Assembly (NCBI GenBank): GCA_021790195.1
Contig: JAJYIF010000014.1
Span: 1-64,000 of the forward strand
Origin: Nitrospirota bacterium
Lineage (GTDB): Bacteria; Nitrospirota; Thermodesulfovibrionia; Thermodesulfovibrionales; UBA9159
DNA length: 64,000 bases
Direction of reading: 5' to 3'
Part shown: positions 17,351-26,119 of the stretch, in pieces
Layout of the letters: every line of letters begins with the position of its first letter
Numbering within the stretch: position 1 is the first letter of the stretch
Made by a program: the position numbers and the translations under genes
Notes under the pieces: generated by a model
What the model saw: only the letters and a program-made list of their open reading frames with translations
Told to the model about the DNA's origin: nothing
Database searches by the model: none

Positions 17351-18220
17351 TCATTTTCTTGAACTGTCCTTGTACGTCAACACCCTTCCCCACACATCCT
17401 TGGTCCCCCATATGCCTGAGCGCAGACATTCGAGCTGCACGATCTGGCTGTGGTCCACAAAGAGGTTCACCTCGGGGCCGTAGTTCTTGATATACCAGCT
17501 GAAGACATCAGGCTCCGCCGCTTCGAACATCGTCTTTTCGAGACCGAGTTCACGGATCATCTTACTAATAACGTCTGTCCTCCACGTCCGGACGCTTTCT
17601 GTTATGCCCTCGGACTCGATCATGATCATGTACGCGCCTGCGTCGAGATGCCTCTTGGCCCGCTGTATCGCCCAATCCGGATCGCTTATCCCTTCGGCTT
17701 CGAGCTCCTCCACTTTGCTGGCGCCCCCGGCGCCGAACTGGACTCCGACCTCTGCCTTCACCTTCAGACCGGCCTTTTGCACCTTTTCGGTCAGCCTCAC
17801 AAGATTATCCGCCGGAACGCTGATGAAACCGCTCGATATCTCCACTATATCGAACTCCAGCCTCTTGCACTCCTCGATATACCGGCCGACCGCTTCCGGT
17901 CCCTGCGTCAAGACGTGCTCTATGAATCCCCCTGTATCCACCTTCACGTTATAGCTGTGGCAGAGGTCTATAAGACCCTTCACTGCCTTGCGGGGCATAA
18001 GGCTGAACGAGCCACCTGCGAACTTCAAGATATCGACGTATTCGCCCATAGTCTCGAGGATATCTTCCAGGTAGCGCTTCCCCATGGGTGCATAATAGGG
18101 CCCGCGCATCTCGGTCACTCCGATCTTCCGGGGTTTTGATTCACGGCTGTTCAATGGAATGAAGGAAAAGGCCCGATCGCCCTCTTTTCGCTCCAATTTC
18201 CCTATAGCCTTTTTTGGCAT
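17351..18220 (-). CDS. Phosphosulfolactate synthase (ComA) family protein
   Basis: A 289-residue ComA-family TIM barrel. In methanogens ComA adds sulfite to phosphoenolpyruvate to make phosphosulfolactate, the first step to coenzyme M; bacterial and plant relatives have other or unknown roles. Diagnostic segments are GVTEMRGPYYAPMG, VDILKFAGGSFSLMP, VDTGGFIEHVL, VEISSGFISVP, IESEGITES and VNLFVDHSQIVQLECLR. No other coenzyme M genes are seen nearby. GAAAGGAG precedes the ATG, and a diverged leader element lies upstream. A sulfonate or sulfolactate link to the local methyl metabolism is inference. Confidence 0.88.
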   Translation of the reverse strand: MPKKAIGKLERKEGDRAFSFIPLNSRESKPRKIGVTEMRGPYYAPMGKRYLEDILETMGEYVDILKFAGGSFSLMPRKAVKGLIDLCHSYNVKVDTGGFIEHVLTQGPEAVGRYIEECKRLEFDIVEISSGFISVPADNLVRLTEKVQKAGLKVKAEVGVQFGAGGASKVEELEAEGISDPDWAIQRAKRHLDAGAYMIMIESEGITESVRTWRTDVISKMIRELGLEKTMFEAAEPDVFSWYIKNYGPEVNLFVDHSQIVQLECLRSGIWGTKDVWGRVLTYKDSSRK

Positions 18221-18285
18221 ATCTTTCTCCTTTCAAACAAGAATATCAAAGTCTACCTTTCGTTGCATAGTTCACAAAGACTATA

Positions 18286-18440
18286 CAGGGCCGACGTGCG
18301 GAAAAGTATTCACCAACGATACCTTGAAGTATCGGAAGCACGGAACACGCTCGCTGCCGCGCCTCATTGATCGTTAAACCGCCTTTCCCCCACTTCAGAT
18401 GACTCATCGTTTGTAAAGACTTTGGAGCGCATCTGTCCTG
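18286..18440 (-). promoter_or_regulatory. Structured palindromic leader element, copy D (diverged)
   Basis: The most diverged of the four copies, recognised by position and architecture. In the sense of comA the outer arms begin CAGGACAGATGCGC and end GCACGTCGGCCCTG. The inner arms CTTTACAAACGAT and ATCGTTGGTGAA pair with few mismatches. ACGAT/ATCGT here replaces GCGAT/ATCGC of the other copies, again a compensated change. The AAGGTATCG segment is common to all copies. It begins 16 nt after the previous stop and ends 65 nt before the comA start. Confidence 0.65.
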
Positions 18441-18456
18441 CATCCTAGCAACATGT

Positions 18457-19770
18457 TTACTGTCGCAGGACATGCTCTTTCAGGAACGTCTCCACCAATT
18501 CCGTCAAATCTACATCAAAATCGTATGAGACCCTTACCGTCGGTTTTTGTATATCAATGATTCTCCTCAAGTCAACCGGTGTCGCAACTATCACGACCTC
18601 GCAGGGGACGGCCGAAATGGTCTTCTCGAACTCTCTCATTTGGTTTTCTGAGTAGCCCATTGCCGGAAGAACGGAGCCGATATGAGGGAACTTTGCATAG
18701 ATGTCTCTTAGCGACCCTCTTGCATAAGGTCTGGGGTCCACAAATTCCGATACGATTCCAATAGACGAAGAAACCCCTGCGCCGTAAGGCATGCCCCCGT
18801 GGGTGATAGTCGGACCGTCCTCGATAACAAGCGCCTTCCTGCCTGAGACGGCATCATAATCGCTTATTGCAAAAATTGAGCGAGTCTCAAGCACGCCGGC
18901 ATCAGGATTGTCTCTCCTGATATCGTTTCTGACGAGTTCGAGAGCGTCCTCTTTTGCCTCGTTTATCTTCGTTATTATCAAGAGGTCCCCCCGCCTCAGA
19001 TTCACCTCTCCGGGATAGAACAGCCTCTCATGGCCAGGTCTCATGGCATCAAGAAGAACGACCTCAAAATCAGAACGCACAAACGGGAAATCATTATTTC
19101 CCCCGTCCCATATAATGACTTGCGAGACCTCTTCTGCCTGCTCAAGCACTTTCTCATAATCCACACCGGCATACACGGTAACGCCTTTCTCCACGAGGGG
19201 TTCGAATTCCTCCCTCTCTTCTATCGTGCAGGCCCCTTTGTCTATGTCCTCAATGGAAGAGAACTTCTTCACAGGAGCAAAATCACAATATGCCATGGGA
19301 TGCCTTATCACGGAAACTCTTATTCCTCTTTCCTTGAAAGTATGCGCAAGCTTCTTCGTGATTATCGATTTGCCGCAACCTGTCCTTACAGCGCATACCG
19401 ATATCACAGGCACCTTGGACTCAAGCATAGTCCTTTCCGGTCCGAGGAGCATGAAATCGGCTTCGAGTGAAAGACAAAGCGAAGCGCTGTGCATGAGGTT
19501 TTCATGAGACACGTCACTGTAAGCAAACACAACACGGTTCGCTCCGTGAGACGCGATCAGAGACGCAAGTTCGTTCTCCGGATATATCGGTATCCCCGAC
19601 GGATAGTTCGGTCCCGCAAGCCCGGGAGGATAGGTCCGTCTTTCTATAAAGGGTATCTGGGCTGCGGTAAAGGCGACCACTTCGGAAAGCGGGTCGCTCC
19701 TGTAGACCATGTTGAAGTTGTGGAAGTCTCTTCCGCCCGCCCCCATTATAATGACTTTTTCCTTTTTCAA
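18457..19770 (-). CDS. Cyclic 2,3-diphosphoglycerate synthetase-like NTPase
   Basis: About 437 residues. The N-terminus has a nucleotide-binding strand-loop (VIIMGAGGRDFHNFN) and the middle a P-loop, CAVRTGCGKSIITKK. Further segments WDGGNNDFPF, LLDAMRPGHE and ITKINEA match the family that includes cyclic 2,3-diphosphoglycerate synthetase of methanogens and many bacterial members of unknown function. I set the start at TTG 19770 because it overlaps the stop codon of the upstream aminotransferase (TTGA); the open frame continues upstream but there encodes the aminotransferase in another frame. A role as a GTPase or ligase is possible; the product is unknown. Confidence 0.75.
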   Translation of the reverse strand: MKKEKVIIMGAGGRDFHNFNMVYRSDPLSEVVAFTAAQIPFIERRTYPPGLAGPNYPSGIPIYPENELASLIASHGANRVVFAYSDVSHENLMHSASLCLSLEADFMLLGPERTMLESKVPVISVCAVRTGCGKSIITKKLAHTFKERGIRVSVIRHPMAYCDFAPVKKFSSIEDIDKGACTIEEREEFEPLVEKGVTVYAGVDYEKVLEQAEEVSQVIIWDGGNNDFPFVRSDFEVVLLDAMRPGHERLFYPGEVNLRRGDLLIITKINEAKEDALELVRNDIRRDNPDAGVLETRSIFAISDYDAVSGRKALVIEDGPTITHGGMPYGAGVSSSIGIVSEFVDPRPYARGSLRDIYAKFPHIGSVLPAMGYSENQMREFEKTISAVPCEVVIVATPVDLRRIIDIQKPTVRVSYDFDVDLTELVETFLKEHVLRQ

Positions 19771-21047
19771 TTTTCCGTCTTCCTGATCGCCTCTTCCAGT
19801 ATATCCAACCCCTTGTCCATTTCTGCCTGCTTTATAACCAGCGGCGGGGCAAGCCTTATAACATTCTTGTCCACGCCGCATTCGATAAGTACCAATCCCT
19901 TGCGAAGACAGTAATCCATTATCTTCTTCAGACCCTGAGTAAAAGGCCGTCCTCCCTTTACAAACTCTATGCCTATCATAAGGCCGATACCCCTCACATC
20001 GCCAATGACCTGATATCTCTCCTTCATTGACCTGAGACGCTGCAGCGCGACTTTGCCCACTTTCCTTGCGTTATCGAGAAGCTTTTCCTGTTGGATGACC
20101 TCGACTGTCGCTATGGCCGCAGCGCAGGAGACCGGATTCCCTCCAAAAGTAGTACCGTGAGCCCCTGAAGGCCATCGGGACATTATCCGTCTATTTGAAA
20201 CGACTGCGCTCAGAGGCATTCCCGACGCAATACCCTTTGCAATTGTCATGACGTCGGGCACAACTCCGAAATTCTGGGACGCGAACCATTGCCCCGTCCT
20301 CCCCATTCCCGCCTGGACCTCGTCAAAAATAAGCAAGATGCCCCACTTGTCGCATAGCGTCCTGAGCCTTTTGAGAAAGGCGGCTGGAGGGACTACGTAT
20401 CCCCCTTCTCCAAGTACAGGCTCGATGATGATGCAGGCTATCTCCTCGGGATGAATAAGGTGTTTGAACAATCTTTCGAGATGCTCATAGCAGTCCATTT
20501 TGCAGGTGTCTGCCCTCTGGCCGAAAAAGCAGCGGTAGCAATACGGATAGGGAGAGTGGTAAACGGAAGGCACGAAAGGCTGATAGTTCCTCCGGTAGCG
20601 TATACTTGAGGTGGTGAGGCTCATCGCGCCGAAGGTCCTTCCGTGAAAGCAACCTGTGAAGGCCACTATACCCTGTCTTCCCGTGTAGAAGCGGGCAAGT
20701 TTCAGCGCACCCTCGACCGCCTCGGCGCCGGAATTGCTGAAGAAGAACATGTCGAGCCCCTTTGGCGTAACCTTTGCAAGCATCTCCGGCAGTTTGACCA
20801 GAGACTCATAATAAAAGATGCAGCCGGAATGGACAAGGGAATCGATTTGTTCCCTTATCGCTTGAAGGACCCTCGGATGATTGTGACCTATATTTGTGGT
20901 GGCAAGCCCCGAGGAAAAGTCCATGAACACCTTTCCTCTGACATCCTCGACATAAATCCCGCGCGCCTTTCGCACCACTATGTCCGTATGGATTCTCAGC
21001 GCTGGCGTTAATACTGCTTTTGCTCTCCGGATCACGTCAGATTTCAT
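19767..21047 (-). CDS. Class III aminotransferase (4-aminobutyrate / ornithine type)
   Basis: A 426-residue PLP enzyme of aminotransferase class III. Visible motifs are FSNSGAEAVEGALKLAR, the cofactor Asp block IFDEVQAGMGRTG and the Schiff-base Lys in TIAKGIASGMPLSAVV. A cysteine-rich insertion (CYRCFFGQRADTCKMDC, about residue 170) is seen in archaeal-type 4-aminobutyrate aminotransferases. Its stop overlaps the start of the NTPase gene. The aldehyde dehydrogenase lies upstream on the same strand, so together they could convert an omega-amino acid to a semialdehyde and then to an acid, but the substrate is not fixed by sequence. Confidence 0.88.
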   Translation of the reverse strand: MKSDVIRRAKAVLTPALRIHTDIVVRKARGIYVEDVRGKVFMDFSSGLATTNIGHNHPRVLQAIREQIDSLVHSGCIFYYESLVKLPEMLAKVTPKGLDMFFFSNSGAEAVEGALKLARFYTGRQGIVAFTGCFHGRTFGAMSLTTSSIRYRRNYQPFVPSVYHSPYPYCYRCFFGQRADTCKMDCYEHLERLFKHLIHPEEIACIIIEPVLGEGGYVVPPAAFLKRLRTLCDKWGILLIFDEVQAGMGRTGQWFASQNFGVVPDVMTIAKGIASGMPLSAVVSNRRIMSRWPSGAHGTTFGGNPVSCAAAIATVEVIQQEKLLDNARKVGKVALQRLRSMKERYQVIGDVRGIGLMIGIEFVKGGRPFTQGLKKIMDYCLRKGLVLIECGVDKNVIRLAPPLVIKQAEMDKGLDILEEAIRKTEN

Positions 21048-21071
21048 CGCTTTATTTCGTCCTTCCTTTAG

Positions 21072-21170
21072 GTGTCATTCCGGGCTTGACCCGGAATCCA
21101 GCGACTCTTTCGTAGTAGGGTAGATTCAAAGAAGCGAAGGCAAAGCCACTGGATACCGGCTTTCGCCGCC
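21072..21170. repeat. Palindromic intergenic repeat, 'TCATTCCGGGCTTGACCCGGAATCCAG' type
   Basis: The left part has a perfect stem TTCCGGG / CCCGGAA, and ATCCAG on the left pairs with CTGGAT on the right, which leads into CCGGCTTTCGCCG. The style matches a dispersed palindromic repeat found in many bacterial genomes (general knowledge). It lies between the aldehyde dehydrogenase and aminotransferase genes. Confidence 0.72.
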
Positions 21171-21201
21171 CTTCATCCCAAGATGCGTTAAGTGCTGTCC
21201 T

Positions 21202-22692
21202 CTATCTGTCAATCTGCGCCTTCTGGAGCCGGCCGCTGTAGTCCCTGTAGATGACCTTCCATCTTGTGAACATATCTATGGCCCCGCCTCTTCCTCCCGC
21301 CTCTTTATGTCCAAAACCACTCCTCTTTGTTCCCCCGAAGGGCAACTGGACTTCCGAGCCGATAGTCGAGGCGTTTACATAGACAAGTCCCGTGTCGAGA
21401 TCTCTTTCGGCAATGGCTGATTTGTTCACGTCCTGTGTATAGATAGACGCCACCAGACCGTACTTCGTGCCGTTTACGATCCCGATCGCCTCTTCAAGGT
21501 CTTTTGCCTTCATCACAGAGACGAAAGGACCGAATATCTCCTCCTGAGCGATCCGCATGGCCGGTGTCACCTCCGAAAAAATCGCAGGTTCTATAAAGTA
21601 GCCTCTTGCGCAGTTGCCTTCCTTATATGCCTTGCCGCCCGCAACAAGCCTGGCCCCCTCCTTTTTCCCTATGTCGATGTAATTGAGGACCTTCTCCATC
21701 TGGACGCTGCTTATCACAGGACCGATATCCGTATTCTTGAGAAGGCCGTTCCCGATCTTGAGCCGCGACGCGGCCCCGGCAAACATATCGAGAAACTTGT
21801 CATGAACGTCCGAATGAACGACTATCCGGCTTGCCGCCGTGCATCTCTGGCCCGAGGTTCCGAAGCCTCCCCATACAGCGCCTTCAACCGCAAGCTCCAG
21901 GTTTGCATCGTCCATCACGATTATGGCGTTCTTGCCCCCCATCTCGCAGGAGACCTTCTTCCCTTTTTCTGTACAGGCTGCCGCGAGTTTCTGTCCCACA
22001 GCTGTAGAGCCCGTGAAAGAAACGCAGTCTATGTCCGGATGGAGGGCCAGGTGCTCGCCTATCTCCTCACCCCTGCCGTGGACAAGGTTCAGTACCCCCC
22101 TGGGGAGCCCCGCCTCATGAAGGATCTCCACAAGCCTTGCCGCAGACAGGGACGTATAATTGCTCGGCTTGAAAACTACCGTATTACCACAAACAAGGGC
22201 CGGCATTATCTTCCAGGCGGGGATGGCGATGGGGAAATTCCATGGAGTAATGAGCGCGCAGACGCCGACGGGCACCCTGACGGACTTGCAGTCTTTGTTC
22301 GGCAGCTCGGAGGGGATCGTCTCTCCCGAAAGTCTCCTTCCTTCCCCTGCCATGTAATACAACATATCAATTGCTTCCTGAACATCTCCGAGACCTTCGG
22401 GAAGGATCTTGCCCATCTCGCGCGTTTCGAGTTCGCCGAGCTCCTGTTTCCTCTTTGTCAGCAGCTCTCCCGCCTTAAAAAGTATCTCCGCTCTCTTAGG
22501 GGCAGGGGACAGCCTCCATTCATTGAACGCCCCGCGCGCCGCTTTCACTGCTTTATCCACGTCGGTCTTGTCGGACTTGGTCACAACTCCTACCATTTCG
22601 GAGATATCGGCGGGGTTTCTGTTTTCGAAGGTCTTGCCCCCCGACGCCTCTTCCCATGCGCCGTTTATCAGGTTTTTTGCAATTTCGGCCAT
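21202..22692 (-). CDS. NAD(P)-dependent aldehyde dehydrogenase
   Basis: A 496-residue ALDH-superfamily enzyme. The cofactor-binding segment [19 protein letters not shown], the general base region [11 protein letters not shown] and the catalytic Cys in [13 protein letters not shown] are all intact, as is [11 protein letters not shown]. The length is standard. It stands upstream of the aminotransferase on the same strand, separated by a palindromic repeat, and is divergent from panC. It probably oxidises a semialdehyde such as succinate semialdehyde or a related compound. Confidence 0.92.
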   Translation of the reverse strand: MAEIAKNLINGAWEEASGGKTFENRNPADISEMVGVVTKSDKTDVDKAVKAARGAFNEWRLSPAPKRAEILFKAGELLTKRKQELGELETREMGKILPEGLGDVQEAIDMLYYMAGEGRRLSGETIPSELPNKDCKSVRVPVGVCALITPWNFPIAIPAWKIMPALVCGNTVVFKPSNYTSLSAARLVEILHEAGLPRGVLNLVHGRGEEIGEHLALHPDIDCVSFTGSTAVGQKLAAACTEKGKKVSCEMGGKNAIIVMDDANLELAVEGAVWGGFGTSGQRCTAASRIVVHSDVHDKFLDMFAGAASRLKIGNGLLKNTDIGPVISSVQMEKVLNYIDIGKKEGARLVAGGKAYKEGNCARGYFIEPAIFSEVTPAMRIAQEEIFGPFVSVMKAKDLEEAIGIVNGTKYGLVASIYTQDVNKSAIAERDLDTGLVYVNASTIGSEVQLPFGGTKRSGFGHKEAGGRGGAIDMFTRWKVIYRDYSGRLQKAQIDR

Positions 22693-22793
22693 ATCCCAAC
22701 CTCCCTTTCAATGTCCGGTAATAAGATTGTATCAGGGCCGACAGAAATCTCAAGATGATGAAAACGCATGTGTGTATAGAATCCGTCATCAGT

Positions 22794-22823
22794 TTGACAA
22801 AAGCACCGGTCTTTGGATAGCTT
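22794..22823 (+). promoter_or_regulatory. Promoter of panC
   Basis: TTGACA at 22794-22799 and TAGCTT at 22818-22823 are 18 nt apart. The -10 box lies only 10 nt before the start codon at 22834, so the 5' untranslated region would be very short. Confidence 0.45.
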
Positions 22824-22833
22824 ATATCGAATT

Positions 22834-23694
22834 ATGGAGACCATCAGAATACCGAGAGTATTGCAGGATGCCGCAAGGACGCACAGGAGGCAGGGCAAGT
22901 CAGTGGGCCTCGTCCCCACGATGGGCGCTCTCCATGAAGGCCATATGAGCCTTGTGAGAATGGCCAGGAGAGAAAACGATATCACAGTGGCGAGCATTTA
23001 TGTTAATCCAAAGCAGTTCGGGCCGTCCGAAGATCTCTCAAAATATCCAAGGGACCTTGAAGCAGACTTAGCAAAGCTCGAAAAAGAAGATATCAACATA
23101 GTCTTTTTGCCCGATGATTCCCTCATGTACCCGGCAGGTTTCAGTACGCGCGTGGAAGTCGAAGCTCTTTCTGACAGGCTCTGCGGCGCCTTCAGGCCGC
23201 GCCATTTCAGCGGTGTCGCTACAGTGGTCACAAAGCTCTTCAATATAGTCTCCCCGTTGAGAGCATATTTCGGGCAGAAGGATTTCCAGCAGGCAGTTAT
23301 TATCAAGAGAATAGTTAAAGACCTCGATATGGGGATAGATGTGGCGGTCTGTCCCACTATCCGGGAGCCTGATGGTCTTGCGATGAGCTCCAGAAACCGC
23401 TATCTCTCCGAAGAAGAGAGGGCTGCTGCGACCATTATTTACAGATGTCTCAGCGAGGCAGCCGGGGCAGTAAAATCTGGTATAATACAAGTGGATACGT
23501 TGAAGAAAGTTATGCGCGAAAAGCTCATGACAGAACCCCTGGTCTCGAAAGTGGATTATTGCTCGGCATACGATCCCGAGAGACTGGAGGAGCTGGAACA
23601 GATAAAAGGCGAGGCATTGCTCGCCATAGCCCTCACGATAGGCGCCACAAGGCTGATTGACAATTTGCTAGTATCGGTTCCGTCGTCAACGTAG
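22834..23694 (+). CDS. panC: Pantothenate synthetase
   Basis: A 286-residue PanC, which joins pantoate and beta-alanine with ATP in the coenzyme A pathway. The HIGH-like motif is in PTMGALHEGHMSL, and the rest of the active site in FGPSEDLSKYPR, FGQKDFQQ and the KMSKS-like MSSRNRYLS. I start at ATG 22834 (METIRIPR); the frame extends a few codons upstream, but those codons overlap the promoter. There is no clear ribosome binding site. Confidence 0.95.
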   Translation: METIRIPRVLQDAARTHRRQGKSVGLVPTMGALHEGHMSLVRMARRENDITVASIYVNPKQFGPSEDLSKYPRDLEADLAKLEKEDINIVFLPDDSLMYPAGFSTRVEVEALSDRLCGAFRPRHFSGVATVVTKLFNIVSPLRAYFGQKDFQQAVIIKRIVKDLDMGIDVAVCPTIREPDGLAMSSRNRYLSEEERAAATIIYRCLSEAAGAVKSGIIQVDTLKKVMREKLMTEPLVSKVDYCSAYDPERLEELEQIKGEALLAIALTIGATRLIDNLLVSVPSST

Positions 23695-23730
23695 GAAGCC
23701 CCTAAGGGTCTTGGAGGAAAAAATTTAGAC

Positions 23731-24069
23731 ATGTTACAGCGCGTGCACATACAGATACTTGACAATCCGATAGAAGAGGTCATCCTCGACGCAAATGAGT
23801 TCGAGGAGCCCATAAAGAACAAACTCCTTGCTGATGAACTGAAAAAGGAGATGAATTATTACTATCCCACTGTTGTGTCGGTGGAATATATAGACCTCTT
23901 CATGGGTGACGAGCTTGACTTCCCCGAAATAAGAGAGTTGCTCAGACAGGGCGCAATCAATCCTCCCGTGATACTCATAAACGGCGTGCCCAAGATCCAC
24001 GGAGGCATTCCGAGAACGGTCATAAGGGACGAAGTGGACAAGCTCGTGTCCGACGGTCCCGTGCACTGA
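23731..24069 (+). CDS. Small thioredoxin-fold-like protein without catalytic cysteines
   Basis: A 112-residue protein with no cysteine at all. The pattern VVSVEYIDLFM..., NPPVILINGVPKIHGGIP and a C-terminal helix resembles the end of thioredoxin-fold proteins such as the YuzD/DUF1462 group, in which a cis-Pro strand is followed by a Gly-rich turn. It starts 36 nt after panC and ends 12 nt from the convergent activator gene. GGAGG lies upstream of the start. The function is unknown. Confidence 0.6.
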   Translation: MLQRVHIQILDNPIEEVILDANEFEEPIKNKLLADELKKEMNYYYPTVVSVEYIDLFMGDELDFPEIRELLRQGAINPPVILINGVPKIHGGIPRTVIRDEVDKLVSDGPVH

Positions 24070-24081
24070 AGCGGAGACCCC

Positions 24082-25947
24082 TCACTTCTTCATCAAAGAA
24101 GCAACTGTCGGGAACAGTCCCAGCTCCGTATGCGGTAGAAAGAGGGCTGACAGGTATTCGTCCATGAAGCCCCTTGATACGGAAAGCTCCATATAGGTCA
24201 TTTTCGAGGCTATTTCCTCGGCCTCTTTGCGCAGGTCCTCCGAAAGCAGACAGAGGTATGCCCCAGTGACCGAGGTATTACCGAGGAATGAGAACTTGTC
24301 CCTCGGCAGGTCCGGCAGCATGCCCAGGATGATCGCCTTATCGACATTGAGATAATTGCCGAACCCTCCGGCGATGTAGACCTTCTCTATCGCTTCGAGA
24401 CCGAATCCCACCTCTTTCAGCAGGAGGGAGACGCCGGCATAGACTGCGGCCTTTGCCCGGAGGATGTTTTCGATATCCACATCGGTGAGTACCACGCTCC
24501 TCTCGGCGTCTTCGTATAGAACAAACTCCGCGCCGTCCTCGCCTTCCCTGATCCTGCCGCCTCTGTCCTTCACGAGTTTGCCCTTCAGGTCAACTATACC
24601 CGAGAGAAACATCTCTGATATGACATCTATCATTCCGGACCCGCATATCCCGGTCGGCTTTGAATCTCCTATGATCCCAAGCTCCGGATCGAGGGTCTCA
24701 GGGTTTATTCTTACGGATTCGATGGCGCCTTCCGTCGCCCGCATCCCGTGCTTTATTCCGCTTCCCTCAAAGCACGGACCAGCGGAACAGGCTGCCGTCA
24801 CAAGCCACTCATTGTTTCCTATGGCGATCTCACCGTTAGTGCCTATGTCCATGAAAAGGGCGACCTCCGGGTTCCTGTGCATCTTCGAGGCAAGCACTCC
24901 CGCGACGATGTCCCCGCCCACGTAACTGGCCACACATGGGAACGTCCAGACAGGGGCCTGGGAATTGACGAGGACCCTTGCAGTGCCGGCCTTCCACCGC
25001 GGGAAGAAATTCACGGTCGGTATATACGGCTCTTCTCTGATGGAGGCAGGGTTAAGGTCCCAAAACAGATGGGACATAGTCGTATTGCCTGCGACCACTA
25101 CCGACTCTATGTCTTCCCTGTCTACCCCATGCCTTTCTATAAGAGGCGCTAGAAGGTCGTTTATGTCGGACACAACCGCGTCCCTCAATTCATGGAGCCC
25201 GCCGTGCTCCGTGGCGTGAACGATACGCGTGATCACATCGTCCCCGTATCTTATTTGAGAATTATAGGTCGAGCCCACGTCGATGAGCCTTCCGTCCCCG
25301 AGATTCACGAGATAGACAACGACCGTAGTTGTTCCTATGTCCACGGCAAGACCGTATCTGTCTCTATACTTGTCCGCCGAGCCGAGGAAGACAGCCTCGA
25401 AGTCTTCGGTATATCCGAGGACAATCTTCCACCCTGCGTTCCTGAGCGCTTCGGTCATGGACTTTACGAAGCCGTGTGAGAATCTCATTCCCCTTATCCC
25501 CGCTTCCTGCAGCGACCTCTTAAGACGCTCCACGTCGCTTATGTTGTCATGTATGGTAGGAGGCGGCACTTCGAGGATGAGACGCCTGACTACCGGCGAG
25601 ACCGCGGTGGAAAAGGACTCGAGAAGCTCGAAAAGGTCTCTGGACCTGGAAACGGCAATCTTGTCTCCGACCGCAAGTCGCGACTCCCTCGGGATATCCA
25701 GGAGCAGATCTCCCTTCGGGAACGCCTGACACGCAATTGCAAAACCGGCAGCCCTTTCTTTCTGCCCGAGCTTTCCGTAGGAAAGGGTCTCAACCTGCCC
25801 TTCGACAATCCGCACCTTGCATTTTCCGCAGGTGCCCTTGCCCCCGCAGGAGGAGACAAGATAGACGCCCTGCCGTTTCAGAGAGCGGTAGATAGTCTCA
25901 CCATCGAGCACCGGAATCGTCTTTCCTGAAGTCAGCCTTATTTCCAT
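24082..25947 (-). CDS. Second corrinoid activator (RACE-type ferredoxin-ASKHA ATPase)
   Basis: A 621-residue paralogue of the protein at 6043-8019. The ferredoxin domain has CGGKGTCGKCKVRI and IACQAF; the linker has VPPPTIHDNISDVERL; the ATPase core has AVDIGTTTVVVYL, FMDIGTNGEIAIG, ICGSGMIDVISEM and IAGGFGNYLN. No methyltransferase or corrinoid gene is adjacent, so it may serve a corrinoid protein encoded elsewhere or provide redundancy. There is no structured leader upstream, unlike the first copy. Confidence 0.9.
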   Translation of the reverse strand: MEIRLTSGKTIPVLDGETIYRSLKRQGVYLVSSCGGKGTCGKCKVRIVEGQVETLSYGKLGQKERAAGFAIACQAFPKGDLLLDIPRESRLAVGDKIAVSRSRDLFELLESFSTAVSPVVRRLILEVPPPTIHDNISDVERLKRSLQEAGIRGMRFSHGFVKSMTEALRNAGWKIVLGYTEDFEAVFLGSADKYRDRYGLAVDIGTTTVVVYLVNLGDGRLIDVGSTYNSQIRYGDDVITRIVHATEHGGLHELRDAVVSDINDLLAPLIERHGVDREDIESVVVAGNTTMSHLFWDLNPASIREEPYIPTVNFFPRWKAGTARVLVNSQAPVWTFPCVASYVGGDIVAGVLASKMHRNPEVALFMDIGTNGEIAIGNNEWLVTAACSAGPCFEGSGIKHGMRATEGAIESVRINPETLDPELGIIGDSKPTGICGSGMIDVISEMFLSGIVDLKGKLVKDRGGRIREGEDGAEFVLYEDAERSVVLTDVDIENILRAKAAVYAGVSLLLKEVGFGLEAIEKVYIAGGFGNYLNVDKAIILGMLPDLPRDKFSFLGNTSVTGAYLCLLSEDLRKEAEEIASKMTYMELSVSRGFMDEYLSALFLPHTELGLFPTVASLMKK

Positions 25948-26108
25948 TGTTTTTCAGGTCTTATTATACATCATTTGGCCGGGCCGGCCACCCTCTTGCA
26001 TTCGACTGAATTCTTCCGCGCAGATCCCATCTTTCGGCCGGAATACCTGTTGCCTTGCTGACTCAATACACTATAAATGATATTGTGAAATTTGCAGAAA
26101 CTGTGTAT

Positions 26109-26114
26109 TATAAT
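26109..26114 (+). promoter_or_regulatory. -10 box touching the start codon
   Basis: TATAAT ends 5 nt before GTG 26120 and no ribosome binding site can fit between. A -35 box is not clear. The arrangement suggests a leaderless mRNA. Confidence 0.4.
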
Positions 26115-26119
26115 TTTTT

